64,000 nucleotides of DNA from CALLMM01 sp964429855 (GCA_964429855.1 CAYSDM010000006.1:1-64000); one strand, 5' to 3'. Numbered from the stretch's first letter, positions 1 to 11,430 are shown. The notes: generated by a model from the sequence alone, not told the origin. Numbers and translations: made by a program.

Positions 1-218
1 GACCATCAGGAAGATGTCAAGAGGGTTGGACGAAAATTTGTACTTTTTTTCACAGTCGGACGATTTGAACTTCAGCGACAGAGAGCGCTTCGGTTGCCGC
101 GCTTCCCCGCAATAATAGAAAAGGGCGACGGACCGTGAATGTATTCGCAACAGCAGCCGACCAGGAGGATTTTCACACGCGGTGTAACAATCGTCTGTAA
201 AAAGAACGGGGAGGAGAG

Positions 219-1241
219 ATGGATCCACAGGTCTATGCCAGACAGCGATTCGCGGAGACAACGCCGAAGATGGCATGGAAGCCGGGCGCGCCCGAGGAGA
301 TGCGCAGGCGGCAGAACGCGCTGCGAAGCCGCGTTCGCGCGCTGGTCGGCGGCATTCTCCGGGAACGTCCCCCGCTGAAACCCGTCATTCATGAGAGCCG
401 CCAGTTTCCGCGCTATCGCCGCGAGACCGTTCGTTTCGAGAGCCGTCCCGGTCTGGAGGTTTTCGGCTACTATCTGGTTCCGACAGACTGCCCGCCGGGA
501 CGCCCCGCCATTCTCTGCCTGCCCGGTCATGGTCGCGGGGTGGACAGCATCGTGGGCATTGCCGAAAACGGCAGTCAGCGCGATCTGGAGAGGCCGGAGG
601 AGTATCAGGCGGACTTTGCGCTTCAGTGTGTGGCGCACGGATATCCGACGTTCGCGCTGGAGCAGATCAGTTTCGGGCATCGCCGCGATCAGCAGGCGCA
701 GCGATCCGGGAGCGGAGCCTCGTCCTGCACCCGCGACAGCACGGCGGCGTTGATGCTGGGCGAGACGATGACTGGCTGGAGGATATGGGACGCCATGCGG
801 GGACTGGATTTCCTCGCCACGCGCCCGGAGGTGGACCCTCGACGAATGGCGACGATGGGCATCTCCGGCGGCGGATTGACCTCCTTCTGGACCGCCTGTC
901 TGGATACGCGGGTGAAGGTCGCTGTGGTCAGCGGCTACTTCAACACCTTCCGCGATTCGATCCTGGCGATGGATCACTGTGTGGATAACTATGTGCCGGG
1001 CATACTGGCGCTGACCGAGATGCCGGATATGGCGGGGCTGATCGCGCCGCGCGGTCTCTTTGCGGAGAGCGGCACGAAAGACCCGATCTTCCCGCTTCCC
1101 GCCTTTCAGCGCGCCGTCGCCCGCGCACAGGAGATCTATGCCGCCTGGGGCGCGTCGGAGAAGTTCGGGTCGGAGGTTTTCGAGGGCGATCACCAGTTCT
1201 ACGGCAGAGGCGCGTTTCGCTTTCTGGAAACGCATCTGTAG
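219..1241 (+). CDS. alpha/beta hydrolase, acetyl-xylan-esterase-like
   Basis: A 340-residue alpha/beta hydrolase of the dienelactone-hydrolase/acetyl-xylan-esterase type. Visible elements are an HGRG oxyanion-type motif at residues 104-107, the nucleophile elbow GISGG with Ser216, a likely acid Asp288 in GTKDP and a C-terminal His325 in EGDHQ. The N-terminal 80 residues form an extra cap seen in this subgroup. No signal peptide is apparent, so the protein is probably cytoplasmic and de-esterifies imported sugars or similar small esters (inference). A GGAGGAGAG purine tract lies directly before the ATG. The upstream 218 bases hold no gene I can support. The next gene follows after 49 bases and may be co-transcribed. 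Confidence 0.85.
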   Translation: MDPQVYARQRFAETTPKMAWKPGAPEEMRRRQNALRSRVRALVGGILRERPPLKPVIHESRQFPRYRRETVRFESRPGLEVFGYYLVPTDCPPGRPAILCLPGHGRGVDSIVGIAENGSQRDLERPEEYQADFALQCVAHGYPTFALEQISFGHRRDQQAQRSGSGASSCTRDSTAALMLGETMTGWRIWDAMRGLDFLATRPEVDPRRMATMGISGGGLTSFWTACLDTRVKVAVVSGYFNTFRDSILAMDHCVDNYVPGILALTEMPDMAGLIAPRGLFAESGTKDPIFPLPAFQRAVARAQEIYAAWGASEKFGSEVFEGDHQFYGRGAFRFLETHL

Positions 1242-1290
1242 GGGAAGGGGCGGGCGGGGCGCTGCAGGAGGCGTCCAACCCGGGAGAGCC

Positions 1291-2310
1291 ATGAGAACGA
1301 TTATTCTAGAGGAGCCGGGGCGTTTTTCCCTGGCGGAGACGCCGGAGCCGGGGCGAATCGCTGCCGGAGAGGCACGGGTGCGGGTGCATCGCGTGGGCAT
1401 CTGCGGCACCGACCTGCACGCCTTTCGTGGACGGCAGCCCTACTTCACCTATCCGCGCATTCTGGGACATGAACTGGGCGTCGAGATCGTGGAGATCGGC
1501 GAGAATTCCGCCGGTCTAAAGGTCGGAGATGGCTGCGCAGTGGAGCCGTATCTGAACTGCGGAACGTGCATCGCCTGCCGGAAAGGCAAGACGAACTGCT
1601 GCGTTCGGCTGCAGGTGCTGGGCGTGCATACCGACGGCGGGATGCGCGAATACATCCGCGTCTCGGTGAACAAACTGCACCGCTCGGAGACGCTGACTCT
1701 CGAACAACTGGCGCTGGTGGAGACGCTTGGAATCGGCGCGCATGCGGTGGATCGGGCGCAGGCGCAGGCGGGAGAGTTTGCGCTGGTGATCGGGGCGGGA
1801 CCGATCGGGTTGTCGGTCATGCAGTTTGCGAAGTCGGCGGGGGCAGCGGTGATCGCGATGGATACCAACGCGGCGCGCCTGGAGTTTTCTCGTCGGCAGT
1901 TGGGCGTGGACTATACAGTAGACGCCGGGGAGGGCGATCCGCTGGAGACGATCCGGCATATCACGCAGGGCGATCTGCCCATGCTCGTTTTCGATGCGAC
2001 CGGCAGCCCCGCCTCCATGCAGCGCGCCTTCGGCTATGTGGCGCACGGCGGGCGGCTGGTGTTTGTGGGGCTGGTGCAGGCGGACATTCCCCTGCATGAC
2101 CCGGAGTTCCATCGTCGTGAAATCACGCTGCTGGCGACCCGCAACGCCACCGGCGCGGACTTTCAGCGCGTTCTGGGCCTGCTGGAGAGCGGCTTCATAG
2201 ATACGACTCCCTGGATTACGCACCGGGCTGACGCTGCGGAGATGATCGCGCAGTTTCCCGACTGGCTGAAGCCGGAGACCGGCGTTATCAAAGCGGTTGT
2301 GGCGTTTTAG
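1291..2310 (+). CDS. zinc-binding alcohol/sorbitol-type dehydrogenase
   Basis: A 339-residue medium-chain dehydrogenase. Catalytic zinc ligands are Cys38, His60 and Glu61 (GICGTD and GHE motifs); structural zinc cysteines are 90, 93, 96 and 104 in the usual C-x2-C-x2-C-x7-C spacing. The Rossmann glycine motif is GAGPIG in the middle of the protein. The family oxidises secondary alcohols, often polyols or sugar acids such as galactonate or threonine, with NAD(P). The frame stays open further upstream into the preceding gene, but the ATG chosen here aligns with the normal family N-terminus. Substrate is unknown. The neighbouring esterase suggests a carbohydrate role. Confidence 0.9.
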   Translation: MRTIILEEPGRFSLAETPEPGRIAAGEARVRVHRVGICGTDLHAFRGRQPYFTYPRILGHELGVEIVEIGENSAGLKVGDGCAVEPYLNCGTCIACRKGKTNCCVRLQVLGVHTDGGMREYIRVSVNKLHRSETLTLEQLALVETLGIGAHAVDRAQAQAGEFALVIGAGPIGLSVMQFAKSAGAAVIAMDTNAARLEFSRRQLGVDYTVDAGEGDPLETIRHITQGDLPMLVFDATGSPASMQRAFGYVAHGGRLVFVGLVQADIPLHDPEFHRREITLLATRNATGADFQRVLGLLESGFIDTTPWITHRADAAEMIAQFPDWLKPETGVIKAVVAF

Positions 2311-2325
2311 CGCCGATAACGGTGC

Positions 2326-2362
2326 GCCGGCTCAGCGAAGGAAGCCCCTTCGCTGAGCCGGC
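2326..2362. terminator. perfect 16-bp hairpin between convergent genes
   Basis: Left arm 2326-2341 and right arm 2347-2362 pair over 16 bases with a 5-base loop. It lies between the convergent dehydrogenase and katG, so it can serve both strands. Neither side carries a clear T tract, so termination strength is uncertain. Confidence 0.6.
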
Positions 2363-2409
2363 TGCTTGATCGTCTATGTCCGTCCTGTTGGGCGTCTGCG
2401 CCAGAGCGG

Positions 2410-4605
<2,196 letters not shown>

Positions 4606-5087
4606 CTCAGTTCTCCTTTCCTCACAGGCACGGATTTCCACAGCTAACAGAATGGATCAGGGGCGGATATGGCTCCACAACCATTATAGCCCAATTGCGG
4701 CAACTCGCGCCACCGCGCCTTTCCGACCTCTGTCCGCCTGAGCCGTTGTTGAGCAGGGCAGGGAGTATAAGATGCGCCATGCCTTATACCGCGCCCTGAA
4801 TGGTTTATTGCAGATCTGATGAGCTGCTTTCGTCTGACGACTCGATTAGCGATGCTACATTTTAGACTACGCATGGATGTTTGCTGAGTTACCCGGCTCA
4901 GATAATCAAGCCGGGGAGATGTTTCACGTCCGGACAAAACGGCGAAGCTGGTTTGAATAACACCGGGCAACAAGCGAGGTTTCTGCTCCGTTTTTATCCT
5001 GGAAAATGCGCGAAAGGGTGAGATCAGGCGTTTTCATCTCCGATACTTCGAGTAGAGCTATCATGACAGATGGAGGAGACAGTACCC
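4606..5087. other. 482-bp divergent intergenic region (katG / PilZ)
   Basis: No gene is supported here; an open frame on the minus strand at 4644-4973 has no family features or ribosome site. On the minus strand a TATAAT hexamer lies at 4688-4683, about 78 bases before katG, and could be its -10 box, but I see no good -35. A 7-bp hairpin (4892-4898 with 4909-4915) lies in the middle and is of unknown role. I did not find a convincing Fur or PerR box. Confidence 0.4.
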
Positions 5088-5450
5088 ATGGATGAGGATC
5101 TATGGTGGATGATGGGGCTGGAGAACCGGCGCGACTCCGTGCGTCAGCCGACCGGCATTCAGATCGTCCTGCTGGAGCATTGCGAAGAGGGAACGCATGA
5201 GGCGATTCTGATCAATATCAGCCGGACGGGAATGCAGTTAACCTCGACTCACTGTTTTCCGGAAGACTGCGAGGCGACTGTCCATCCCCCGGAAGATTTC
5301 ACGAACCTGCAGCCTCTTCGAATGCGCATTCAGCGACGGCGAGAACACGCGCGCGAAGACGAGAACTGGTTCGAGTATGGACTCTGTTTTGTGGATGAAG
5401 AGGATCGTCAGAGACACGCCTGGTATCTGAACCTGCGTCTCTCCGAGTAG
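5088..5450 (+). CDS. PilZ-domain protein, putative cyclic-di-GMP receptor
   Basis: A 120-residue single-domain PilZ protein. The first c-di-GMP-binding element is the arginine-rich stretch RRDSVRQ at residues 14-20, and the second is the NISRTG motif at 43-48, matching the family pattern RxxxR then (D/N)xSxxG. Such small proteins bind cyclic di-GMP and pass the signal to motility, surface or secretion machinery. The ATG at 5088 is chosen over one six codons earlier because GGAGGAG sits 10 bases before it. It stands alone, and the downstream region carries a decayed gene on the other strand. No target can be named from context. Confidence 0.85.
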   Translation: MDEDLWWMMGLENRRDSVRQPTGIQIVLLEHCEEGTHEAILINISRTGMQLTSTHCFPEDCEATVHPPEDFTNLQPLRMRIQRRREHAREDENWFEYGLCFVDEEDRQRHAWYLNLRLSE

Positions 5451-5487
5451 ATCACGCCGTCTGCGTTATGTCCGGAATCGTCATCCT

Positions 5488-6162
5488 TCAGCCATACCTC
5501 AGCAGCGAAAGCGCCTCCGATACCGCGTCTTCCGTGGACAGGGCGCGACCGGAGGCTTGCGCGTTTATAAACGCCTCTTCGCCCAGCGACAGCCGGGCTT
5601 CCCGGATTCGGGCTACGATCCGGGCATGAACGGTGAACGCCTTTTCCGCTGCCAGACTGCCGCAGGCAGGAGTCAGATGCTCGCAGTTACCGAGGATCAG
5701 CAGGAGATGTCTGTCTGGAAGGCTCTCCAGAAGCAGTTCGCAGGGAGGTTGACCGGACTTTGAAGCCAGTCCAAGCCGGTGCGCGATGGTCTGCGGAATC
5801 CGTTCCGCCTCCGTTACGGTAGAGAGGTCTATAAACCAGACGCCCTCCGCAAAATCCGTCGCCATGCGCTGCGCCGCCTGCATCGCCAGCTCCCGAAGCG
5901 ACTCTTCGTCTCCCCGGCGCGTCAGAAGATCGAACTGAGTAACGTCAATCCAGAGGCTCTCTCCCGTCTCCAGCCGCAGCGAGTGCGGGGTCGGAGAGAC
6001 CAGATATCCGGCAGCCTCCCCCGGCGCCGCGCGCAGATCGGAGAGGGTGCGGCGAAGGTTATAGTACGCCTGTGAAGTCTCGCTGTCGGGCCAGAGCGTG
6101 GCGGCGAGCCACTCTCGTTGAACCTCGCTGTGCGGAAAGGTCCTGAGTGTGCGAGATAATCG
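5488..6162 (-). pseudogene. remnant of a BTAD/AfsR-type transcriptional regulator
   Basis: About 225 open codons with homology to large regulators that join a winged helix, a BTAD TPR domain, an NB-ARC-type ATPase and a C-terminal helical domain. The order seen is winged-helix text (EWLAATLWPD, then YNLRRTLSDLR, then LWIDVTQFD), a direct jump into ATPase text (MQAAQRMA, GVWFIDLS, then LLLILGNCEHL), then another jump into the C-terminal end (LGEEAFINAQASGRAL). The BTAD TPR domain, the Walker A loop and most of the ATPase are missing. The frame meets a TAG at 6165-6163 and has no plausible start codon before the internal ATG at 5883. I read it as a pseudogene shortened by in-frame deletions; a working mini-protein is unlikely but not excluded. 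Confidence 0.8.
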
Positions 6163-6820
6163 CTACTTCTGCGGATATATTTATCTGATCGAAGCAGACA
6201 GTTATGAAGCGCCAACCCGCGCCTGCTACTGGCCCAGCCTGACCGAGTGCCGTGTTCTGGGAACCCTGGGCGGACAGTCCAGCCTCGCCTTCGCCGCGCG
6301 CGATTCCAACCATACCAAAAACAATCGCCCGGAACTGGTTGGAGCTTCGGAAGTCTACGGCAGCACGCATCCACGCGCCTTTGTCTATAATCCGGATCAG
6401 GGAATGCGCGACCTCAACAGCCTGATCCCTGCCGGAACCGGCTGGGTGCTGGAGGTCGCTTTTGATATTGACTACCGGGGGCGCATCGTTGGAAAGGGGA
6501 CGCTAAACGGTCAGACGCGCGGCTTTATTCTGATTCCGGTGTCCATCCTGAACGCACACGCCTCTCCTTCCGTCCTGAAAGGCTACCAGACGGGTGTGAT
6601 CAACATCGAGATGATGGACGCGGTTCCCTCGGATACGCGCATCACGGTATCCGCTTCCAATACCGCCGTCAAGGTTCCCGCCTCCGTGACCATACCGAAA
6701 GGAGAGTCGAGGTACTCCTTCGCGTTCGTTGCCAATCCGGTACGTCAGCAGACGGCGGTGGACATCACGTTGACACTGAGCGAGCAGACCGTCCCGGTGC
6801 GGGTAACCGTGACCCCTTGA
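6149..6820 (+). pseudogene. C-terminal fragment of a HAF-repeat extracellular protein
   Basis: The translated frame gives 223 residues that begin in the middle of a HAF-family (extracellular repeat) protein. VLGTLGGQSS, then HPRAFVYNP, MRDLNSLIPAG, RGRIVGKGTLNGQTRGF and ILIPV are the hallmark phrases of this family. The last 70 residues form an Ig-like beta module. The family is secreted, yet this copy has no signal peptide; its only start is a GTG at 6149 immediately after the break, and a stop lies at 6119-6121. The upstream two thirds appear lost at a junction shared with the BTAD remnant on the other strand. Expression is doubtful. Confidence 0.75.
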
Positions 6821-6826
6821 GCGGAG

Positions 6827-6863
6827 AAAAAAGAACGCCGGGCAGGCTTTCGAGCCTGCCCGG
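6827..6863 (-). terminator. Rho-independent terminator of the TPR/UnbV operon
   Basis: A perfect 10-bp GC-rich stem (6838-6847 with 6854-6863), a 6-base loop TTTCGA, then, reading the minus strand, a short spacer and six T residues (complement of 6827-6832). It lies 23 bases beyond the stop of the TPR lipoprotein gene. It also lies just after the HAF fragment on the plus strand but has no T tract in that direction. Confidence 0.85.
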
Positions 6864-6886
6864 ATCTCGCTTCGCCTCTTCCGAAG

Positions 6887-8365
6887 CTATTTCTGGCGAC
6901 GGCGCGCCTCTTCCAGTCCGCGGCGCGCCTCTTCCAGTTTGCCGTCACGCTCCAGCGCAAGCTGGAACAGCTTCTCCGCAACCGGATAGTTCTGCTCCTG
7001 AAGCGCCTTGCGCCCGCGCGCCAGAAGCGCCTGCGGCGTATCCTGGAAAGATGCGGCGGCATAGAGATTGCGAGTCTGCTCGCGCCCTCTGGCAAAGAGG
7101 TCTTTGAATCTGGCTTTATGCGCCTCCGCCTCCTTCACGCGCCCCAGACGCCGGAAGGTCTCATACAGCTTGTAGTGGGCGTTCATATCGTTCGGATTGA
7201 GGCGGATCATCTTCTGGAAGATGTCCAGCGCCTCCTCCAGGTCTTTCTGCTCGCCGTAACGGGTCAATCCCATTCCGTAGGAGTAGAGCGCCTTGGGATT
7301 GTTGGGATCAAGCTGCAACGCCTTCTTATAGAGGTCTCTTGCCTTCGGAAAGTGGTCCGGCTCCGAGTCATCGAACAGATAGGAGTCGCCCAGCGCCCAG
7401 TAGAAGTGCGGCTCATCCGGGCGCAGGGTGATGGCGCGCTGAAGCGGCTCGCGCGCCTGTTTGTAGCGGGTCAGGTTGATATGATAGAGACCGATCCTTC
7501 CCCACGCCTCCGCATTCATCGGGTCAAGGCGGACTGTCTCCTGCAGATGCTTGATCGCCGTCTCCACATGCAGATCGCGCTCATACGCATCTCCCAGCAG
7601 ATAGTGAAGATCGGGACGATCTTTCGCCTCTTTGATGATCGGCTCGATGGTATTGATCGCCAGACGCGGCTTGTTCAGAATCAGGTAGAGGTTGCCGAGG
7701 GCGGTGCGAACCTCCACGTCTTTGGGATTCTTCTTCATCCCCTCTTCCAGAACGGCGCGCGCCTCCTTGAAACGCCGCTGAAGGATCATCATCTGCCCGC
7801 GCCCACGATAGATAAAGGGGTTATTGGGGTCCATCTTGCGCGCCCGGTCGTAAGCCTTCTGCGCGGTCGGGAAGTTCCCGGCAAGAGAGGCGGCGTCTCC
7901 GAGCGCGATCCACGCCAGCACCTTATCCGGCGACAGCTTCGTCGCCTCGACCAGATGCGGAACCGCTTCAGAGTAGCGCCCGATCTTCATATAGAATTCA
8001 GCCGCCTGCATCCGCAGATTGTGGTTTTTCGGGTCGGCCGCGATGGTCTCGTCAATCTGTTTCTTTGCCATCGCAAAGTTGGCGGTGATGTCCGGCCCGG
8101 TCGGCTGGCTGCCGCCTTGCGTCTGACCGCCGGGAGGCGCGACGCTGCCACCGGGCGCGGGAGGCGTCCCGCCGGTTCCGGGAGCAGGCGCGGGAGGCTG
8201 GCTTCCGGTTTCGGAAGGCGTCGGCGGCGCGCTCTGCGAGGGCGCGGCGGATGAGGAGGCGGTCTGCGCCGGGGGAGTCTTTTGTTCCGGCGGCGCGGAC
8301 TGACATCCGGCGATCAGCGCCGTCAGACAGGACAGGATGATAAAAGCTTTCAGGTGTCGCATCAT
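6887..8365 (-). CDS. TPR-repeat lipoprotein
   Basis: A 492-residue exported lipoprotein: an N-terminal hydrophobic segment ends in LIAGC with the lipidated Cys21, followed by a Pro/Ala/Ser/Gly-rich linker to about residue 90. The rest is at least nine tetratricopeptide repeats, recognisable by repeated phrases such as AWIALGDA, PFIYRGRGQM, AEAWGRIGLYHI and PHFYWALGDSYL. TPR arrays are protein-binding scaffolds and this one should face the outside of the cytoplasmic membrane or the periplasm. It is the last gene of a four-gene minus-strand cluster with a UnbV lipoprotein and another TPR protein. Its partner is probably encoded in the same cluster (inference). Catalysis is not expected. Confidence 0.85.
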   Translation of the reverse strand: MMRHLKAFIILSCLTALIAGCQSAPPEQKTPPAQTASSSAAPSQSAPPTPSETGSQPPAPAPGTGGTPPAPGGSVAPPGGQTQGGSQPTGPDITANFAMAKKQIDETIAADPKNHNLRMQAAEFYMKIGRYSEAVPHLVEATKLSPDKVLAWIALGDAASLAGNFPTAQKAYDRARKMDPNNPFIYRGRGQMMILQRRFKEARAVLEEGMKKNPKDVEVRTALGNLYLILNKPRLAINTIEPIIKEAKDRPDLHYLLGDAYERDLHVETAIKHLQETVRLDPMNAEAWGRIGLYHINLTRYKQAREPLQRAITLRPDEPHFYWALGDSYLFDDSEPDHFPKARDLYKKALQLDPNNPKALYSYGMGLTRYGEQKDLEEALDIFQKMIRLNPNDMNAHYKLYETFRRLGRVKEAEAHKARFKDLFARGREQTRNLYAAASFQDTPQALLARGRKALQEQNYPVAEKLFQLALERDGKLEEARRGLEEARRRQK

Positions 8366-8448
8366 TTCGCTTCGTTCCCCTCGTCCTTATGCATTCGGAA
8401 GAGGGCAGAGTTTGTATCCGCAAGATATAGGTTCGACTGCCAGAGGGG

Positions 8449-10176
8449 CTACGGCTCTCGAACGGTAACGTAGCGGTCCAGTTGCGGGGTCAGGTTCTGC
8501 GTCGCCCCGTTGGGCCACCGTATCTGGAGAGAGAGACCTTCGGGAGAGTCTGCGCTGCCGAGGTTGAACAGTATCCGCAGATCGCCCTGCGACAGGTAGC
8601 TGCCGCCGCTGCGAACTTCGCGCACCTGCGCCCCCCCCGGTCCTCGCAGTTCCACGCGCGCGCCAATCGCGCTGCGATTGCTCTTTGTCCCGATCAGTTT
8701 CAGCCCGATCCAGTGGACGGGAGCCGATCGCCGATTCTCCAGCAGGCGAACCGGACGATTGACGCTGTTGATGAGAATATCGGGCGCGCCGTCGTTATTG
8801 AAGTCTCCGGCGGCGACCCCCCGCGCAACCGACGGTTTGGGCGGAAACGCCTTCGCCTCCGGCAGAATCTCCCGAAACTTCCCTTCTACATTGAGAAATA
8901 CTTGATCTCGCTGCTCAAAGGTTGCCGTGTCATCAAAAAGATGGACATTATCGTAGACATGACCGTTGCCGACATACAGGTCCTGCCTGCCGTCCCCGTT
9001 CAGGTCGGCAAACGTCACGCCAAAGGCGAGGAAGCCCAGACAGGGAGCGCCGGTTCCATCCTCGAAGGAGGCGTCCTGGAAAAGACCGCCGCCGAGGTTG
9101 CGGTAGAGGGAGTTTGGCTCGTGCTGGAAATTGGTCACGGTCAGATCCATGCGTCCATCGCCGTTATAGTCGGCGGCGTCGGTTCCCATTCCGGCGCGCA
9201 TAATGCCGCTCTCGCCGAAGGCGACCCCGGACGACTGCCCGATGTTCTCAAAGCGTCCGTTGCGATTATGCAGGAGCGCGTTGGGCGTGCCGTCATTGGC
9301 GACGAAGATGTCGGGCCAGCCGTCATTATCGTAGTCGAACACCACCATGCCCAGTCCGGCTCCGTCCGGGTCCTCCGCGCCGAGTTCGCGGGTTCTGTCA
9401 ACGAACTTGCCGCCGCCCAGGTTGATGTAGAGTTCGTTGCGCTGAGTCTTGTACTGGTTGGGGGTGCAGCCGTGCATCACGTTTGCGGACATGCAGAGCG
9501 GAATCTTGGGATCATAGAGGATGTAGTTCGCCACGTAGAGGTCGAGGCGTCCGTCGCGGTTCACGTCCACGAAAGCGCAGCCCATTCCCCAGGCTCCGGG
9601 GCGCTGCGGGATACCCGCCGACTCGGTCACATCGCGAAAGACTCCCCCGCCTGCATTCTGGAACAGCCAGTTGCGCCCGAAACCGCTCACGAACAGGTCG
9701 TCGCGCCCGTCGTTGTCGTAATCGCCGATGCAGCAGCCCATCGCGTAGCCGTCAATGACGATCTTTGAGCGTTCGGTGACATCCTCAAAACTGCCGTCGC
9801 CCAGGTTTCGGAACAGCTTGCTGCCCGGCTTCTGGACAGGCTGCATGAAGTCCTGTCCGGCATTGACCATGAACACATCCTGCCAGCCGTCTCCATCAAA
9901 ATCGAAGAAGGCGCAGCCGCTTCCCATCGTGTCCACAATGGTCATCGGTTCGCGTGTGCCGTAGGTATGTTGAAAATTCAGCCCGCGCTGCGCCGCGACT
10001 TCTACCAGTTCGAAACCGGCAGAAGAGGTGATTCCAACCGGGGCGGACGGCGCGGGCGCGTTGGGGATGGAGTTGCCGGAGGGAGGGGCGCCGCCGCGAC
10101 AGCCTCCCAGCAGCGCAAGGACCGCCAGGCAGAGGGCGCTGCCCGACAGGACCGGAAAGGAGTTCATTATCCGCAT
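8449..10176 (-). CDS. FG-GAP/VCBS repeat lipoprotein with ASPIC/UnbV domain (CRTAC1-like)
   Basis: A 575-residue exported lipoprotein with lipobox LGGC (Cys26). It holds a seven-bladed beta-propeller of FG-GAP/VCBS repeats, each with a calcium-binding loop such as DFDGDGWQD, DYDNDGRDD, DVNRDGRLD, DYDNDGWPD, DYNGDGRMD, DLNGDGRQD and DFNNDGAPD. The C-terminal 75 residues are the ASPIC/UnbV domain (IGARVELRGPGG, then REVRSGGSYLSQ and IRWPNG). This architecture is widespread in Acidobacteriota, Planctomycetota and relatives and is almost always next to TPR proteins, as here. The start codon follows the TAA of the upstream TPR gene without a spacer, implying translational coupling. Its molecular role is not known. 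Confidence 0.92.
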   Translation of the reverse strand: MRIMNSFPVLSGSALCLAVLALLGGCRGGAPPSGNSIPNAPAPSAPVGITSSAGFELVEVAAQRGLNFQHTYGTREPMTIVDTMGSGCAFFDFDGDGWQDVFMVNAGQDFMQPVQKPGSKLFRNLGDGSFEDVTERSKIVIDGYAMGCCIGDYDNDGRDDLFVSGFGRNWLFQNAGGGVFRDVTESAGIPQRPGAWGMGCAFVDVNRDGRLDLYVANYILYDPKIPLCMSANVMHGCTPNQYKTQRNELYINLGGGKFVDRTRELGAEDPDGAGLGMVVFDYDNDGWPDIFVANDGTPNALLHNRNGRFENIGQSSGVAFGESGIMRAGMGTDAADYNGDGRMDLTVTNFQHEPNSLYRNLGGGLFQDASFEDGTGAPCLGFLAFGVTFADLNGDGRQDLYVGNGHVYDNVHLFDDTATFEQRDQVFLNVEGKFREILPEAKAFPPKPSVARGVAAGDFNNDGAPDILINSVNRPVRLLENRRSAPVHWIGLKLIGTKSNRSAIGARVELRGPGGAQVREVRSGGSYLSQGDLRILFNLGSADSPEGLSLQIRWPNGATQNLTPQLDRYVTVREP

Positions 10177-11430
10177 TTAGGGCCTGCTATTTGGAATGTT
10201 TTGCTGCGTCTGCATGGCGTTAAGCGCCTGCTGCAGGGATGGGAGCGCCGGGTGCTGTGGAGCCTCCTGCTGCATTCGGCGAACGATCAACATCGCCAGC
10301 CCCCGTTTCCCGGACATCGTATAGAGTTGCGCCAGTTTCGCCTGCGAGTCCCAGTCATTCGGAGAGCGTCTTACCGTCTCTTCCAGCCGTGTCTCTTCGC
10401 GATCCCGAAGCGCGCGCTCTCGCATGACACGCGACACGCGATCCGCATCTGCCGCGCGTCCCGCCAGACGCAGGGCGCGCTCGATCTGCTGCATCCCTCC
10501 CATATGCTGCGGGGAGATCGTCAGGGCTTTTTTCAGATGCTCAATCGCCTCGACCGGTTGATTACGTCGCAGACTGATTCGCCCCAGGTCATACCATATC
10601 TCTGCATTCTGAGGATCCGTCTTCAGGGCGTTCTGCAGATAATCCCACGCCTCCTGCAGGTCGGTATCGGAAGCGCTCGGTTTATCCAGTCGCAGGCGCG
10701 CCAGAGTTACCAGCGCCACGGAGGACTCCGGGTCCAGCGTCAGCGCCTTGCGTACCATCTGCTCCGCATCGGCAAGGCGTCCCCGGCTGTAGAAGGTCTT
10801 CCCCAGCCCGATATACGCCGGGGCATGACGGTCATTGATCGCCAGCGCCTTTTTATAAGAATCCTCCGCCTGCTGCAGATTCAGTGTCTGCTGTCCGGCT
10901 TCTCCCAGATCGCACAGAGCATCCAGGTCGCGCGGGTTTAACTCGACGGCGCGCTGAAGCTGGCGGTTGGCGGAGAAGGGCATCTTGGTCGCCAGATAGA
11001 GTCGCCCCAGGTTGGCGTGCGCGGTGGCGTAGTCCGGCTTGATCTGGAGGGCGCCCTGAAACGCTACCAGCGCCTCATAGTAGCGTTCCATCAGCATATA
11101 GGTCACCCCGAGATCGTTGAGCGCGTCGGCGCGGGTCGGCTCCTTCTCCAGCACCGCCAGAAAGGTGCGCACGGCGTCAGGATAGCGTCCTTCGCGCCCG
11201 TTCGCTACCCCCAGACGATAGAGCGCCTCCGTATTGCCGGGCTGATTTTTCGATAACTGCTCCAACTCCGCCAGAGACAGCGTCCGAAGCTGCCCCTGCC
11301 GATAGGAGTTCATCCACATCGGTACGTAGACAAAGGCGGCGGCAACCAGCAAAACCAGCAGAACCAGGCTCAGGATGCGCGGGAAGGAGCGGCTTTTTCC
11401 CGGCTTTTTCTGCTGTGAAGCCTGTGTCAT
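10177..11430 (-). CDS. membrane-anchored TPR protein
   Basis: A 417-residue protein with one N-terminal transmembrane segment at about residues 18-38 (a run of Leu, Val and Ala) after a basic cytoplasmic tail rich in Lys and Arg, then about nine tetratricopeptide repeats. Phrases such as EALYRLGVANGR, ALNDLGVTYM and TAHANLGRLYL show the repeat register. Its ATG overlaps the TGA of the upstream gene by four bases, and its TAA touches the ATG of the UnbV gene, so the three are translated as one unit. The TPR part should lie outside the membrane and probably assembles with the two lipoproteins. Confidence 0.85.
   Translation of the reverse strand: MTQASQQKKPGKSRSFPRILSLVLLVLLVAAAFVYVPMWMNSYRQGQLRTLSLAELEQLSKNQPGNTEALYRLGVANGREGRYPDAVRTFLAVLEKEPTRADALNDLGVTYMLMERYYEALVAFQGALQIKPDYATAHANLGRLYLATKMPFSANRQLQRAVELNPRDLDALCDLGEAGQQTLNLQQAEDSYKKALAINDRHAPAYIGLGKTFYSRGRLADAEQMVRKALTLDPESSVALVTLARLRLDKPSASDTDLQEAWDYLQNALKTDPQNAEIWYDLGRISLRRNQPVEAIEHLKKALTISPQHMGGMQQIERALRLAGRAADADRVSRVMRERALRDREETRLEETVRRSPNDWDSQAKLAQLYTMSGKRGLAMLIVRRMQQEAPQHPALPSLQQALNAMQTQQNIPNSRP

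Noticed and set aside
72..1409. Long open frame on the minus strand opposite the esterase and the start of the dehydrogenase
   Set aside because: Antisense to a gene with clear catalytic motifs; Arg/Pro/Ala-rich translation without any family signal, an effect of high GC.
4644..4973. 109-codon minus-strand frame upstream of katG
   Set aside because: No ribosome site, no recognisable domain, and it would occupy the katG promoter region.
4606..5087. Fur/PerR operator for katG
   Set aside because: I searched for the typical A/T-rich inverted repeat and found no convincing match.
8420..8440. GGTTCGAC, similar to a tRNA T-loop
   Set aside because: No acceptor, D or anticodon arms can be formed around it.
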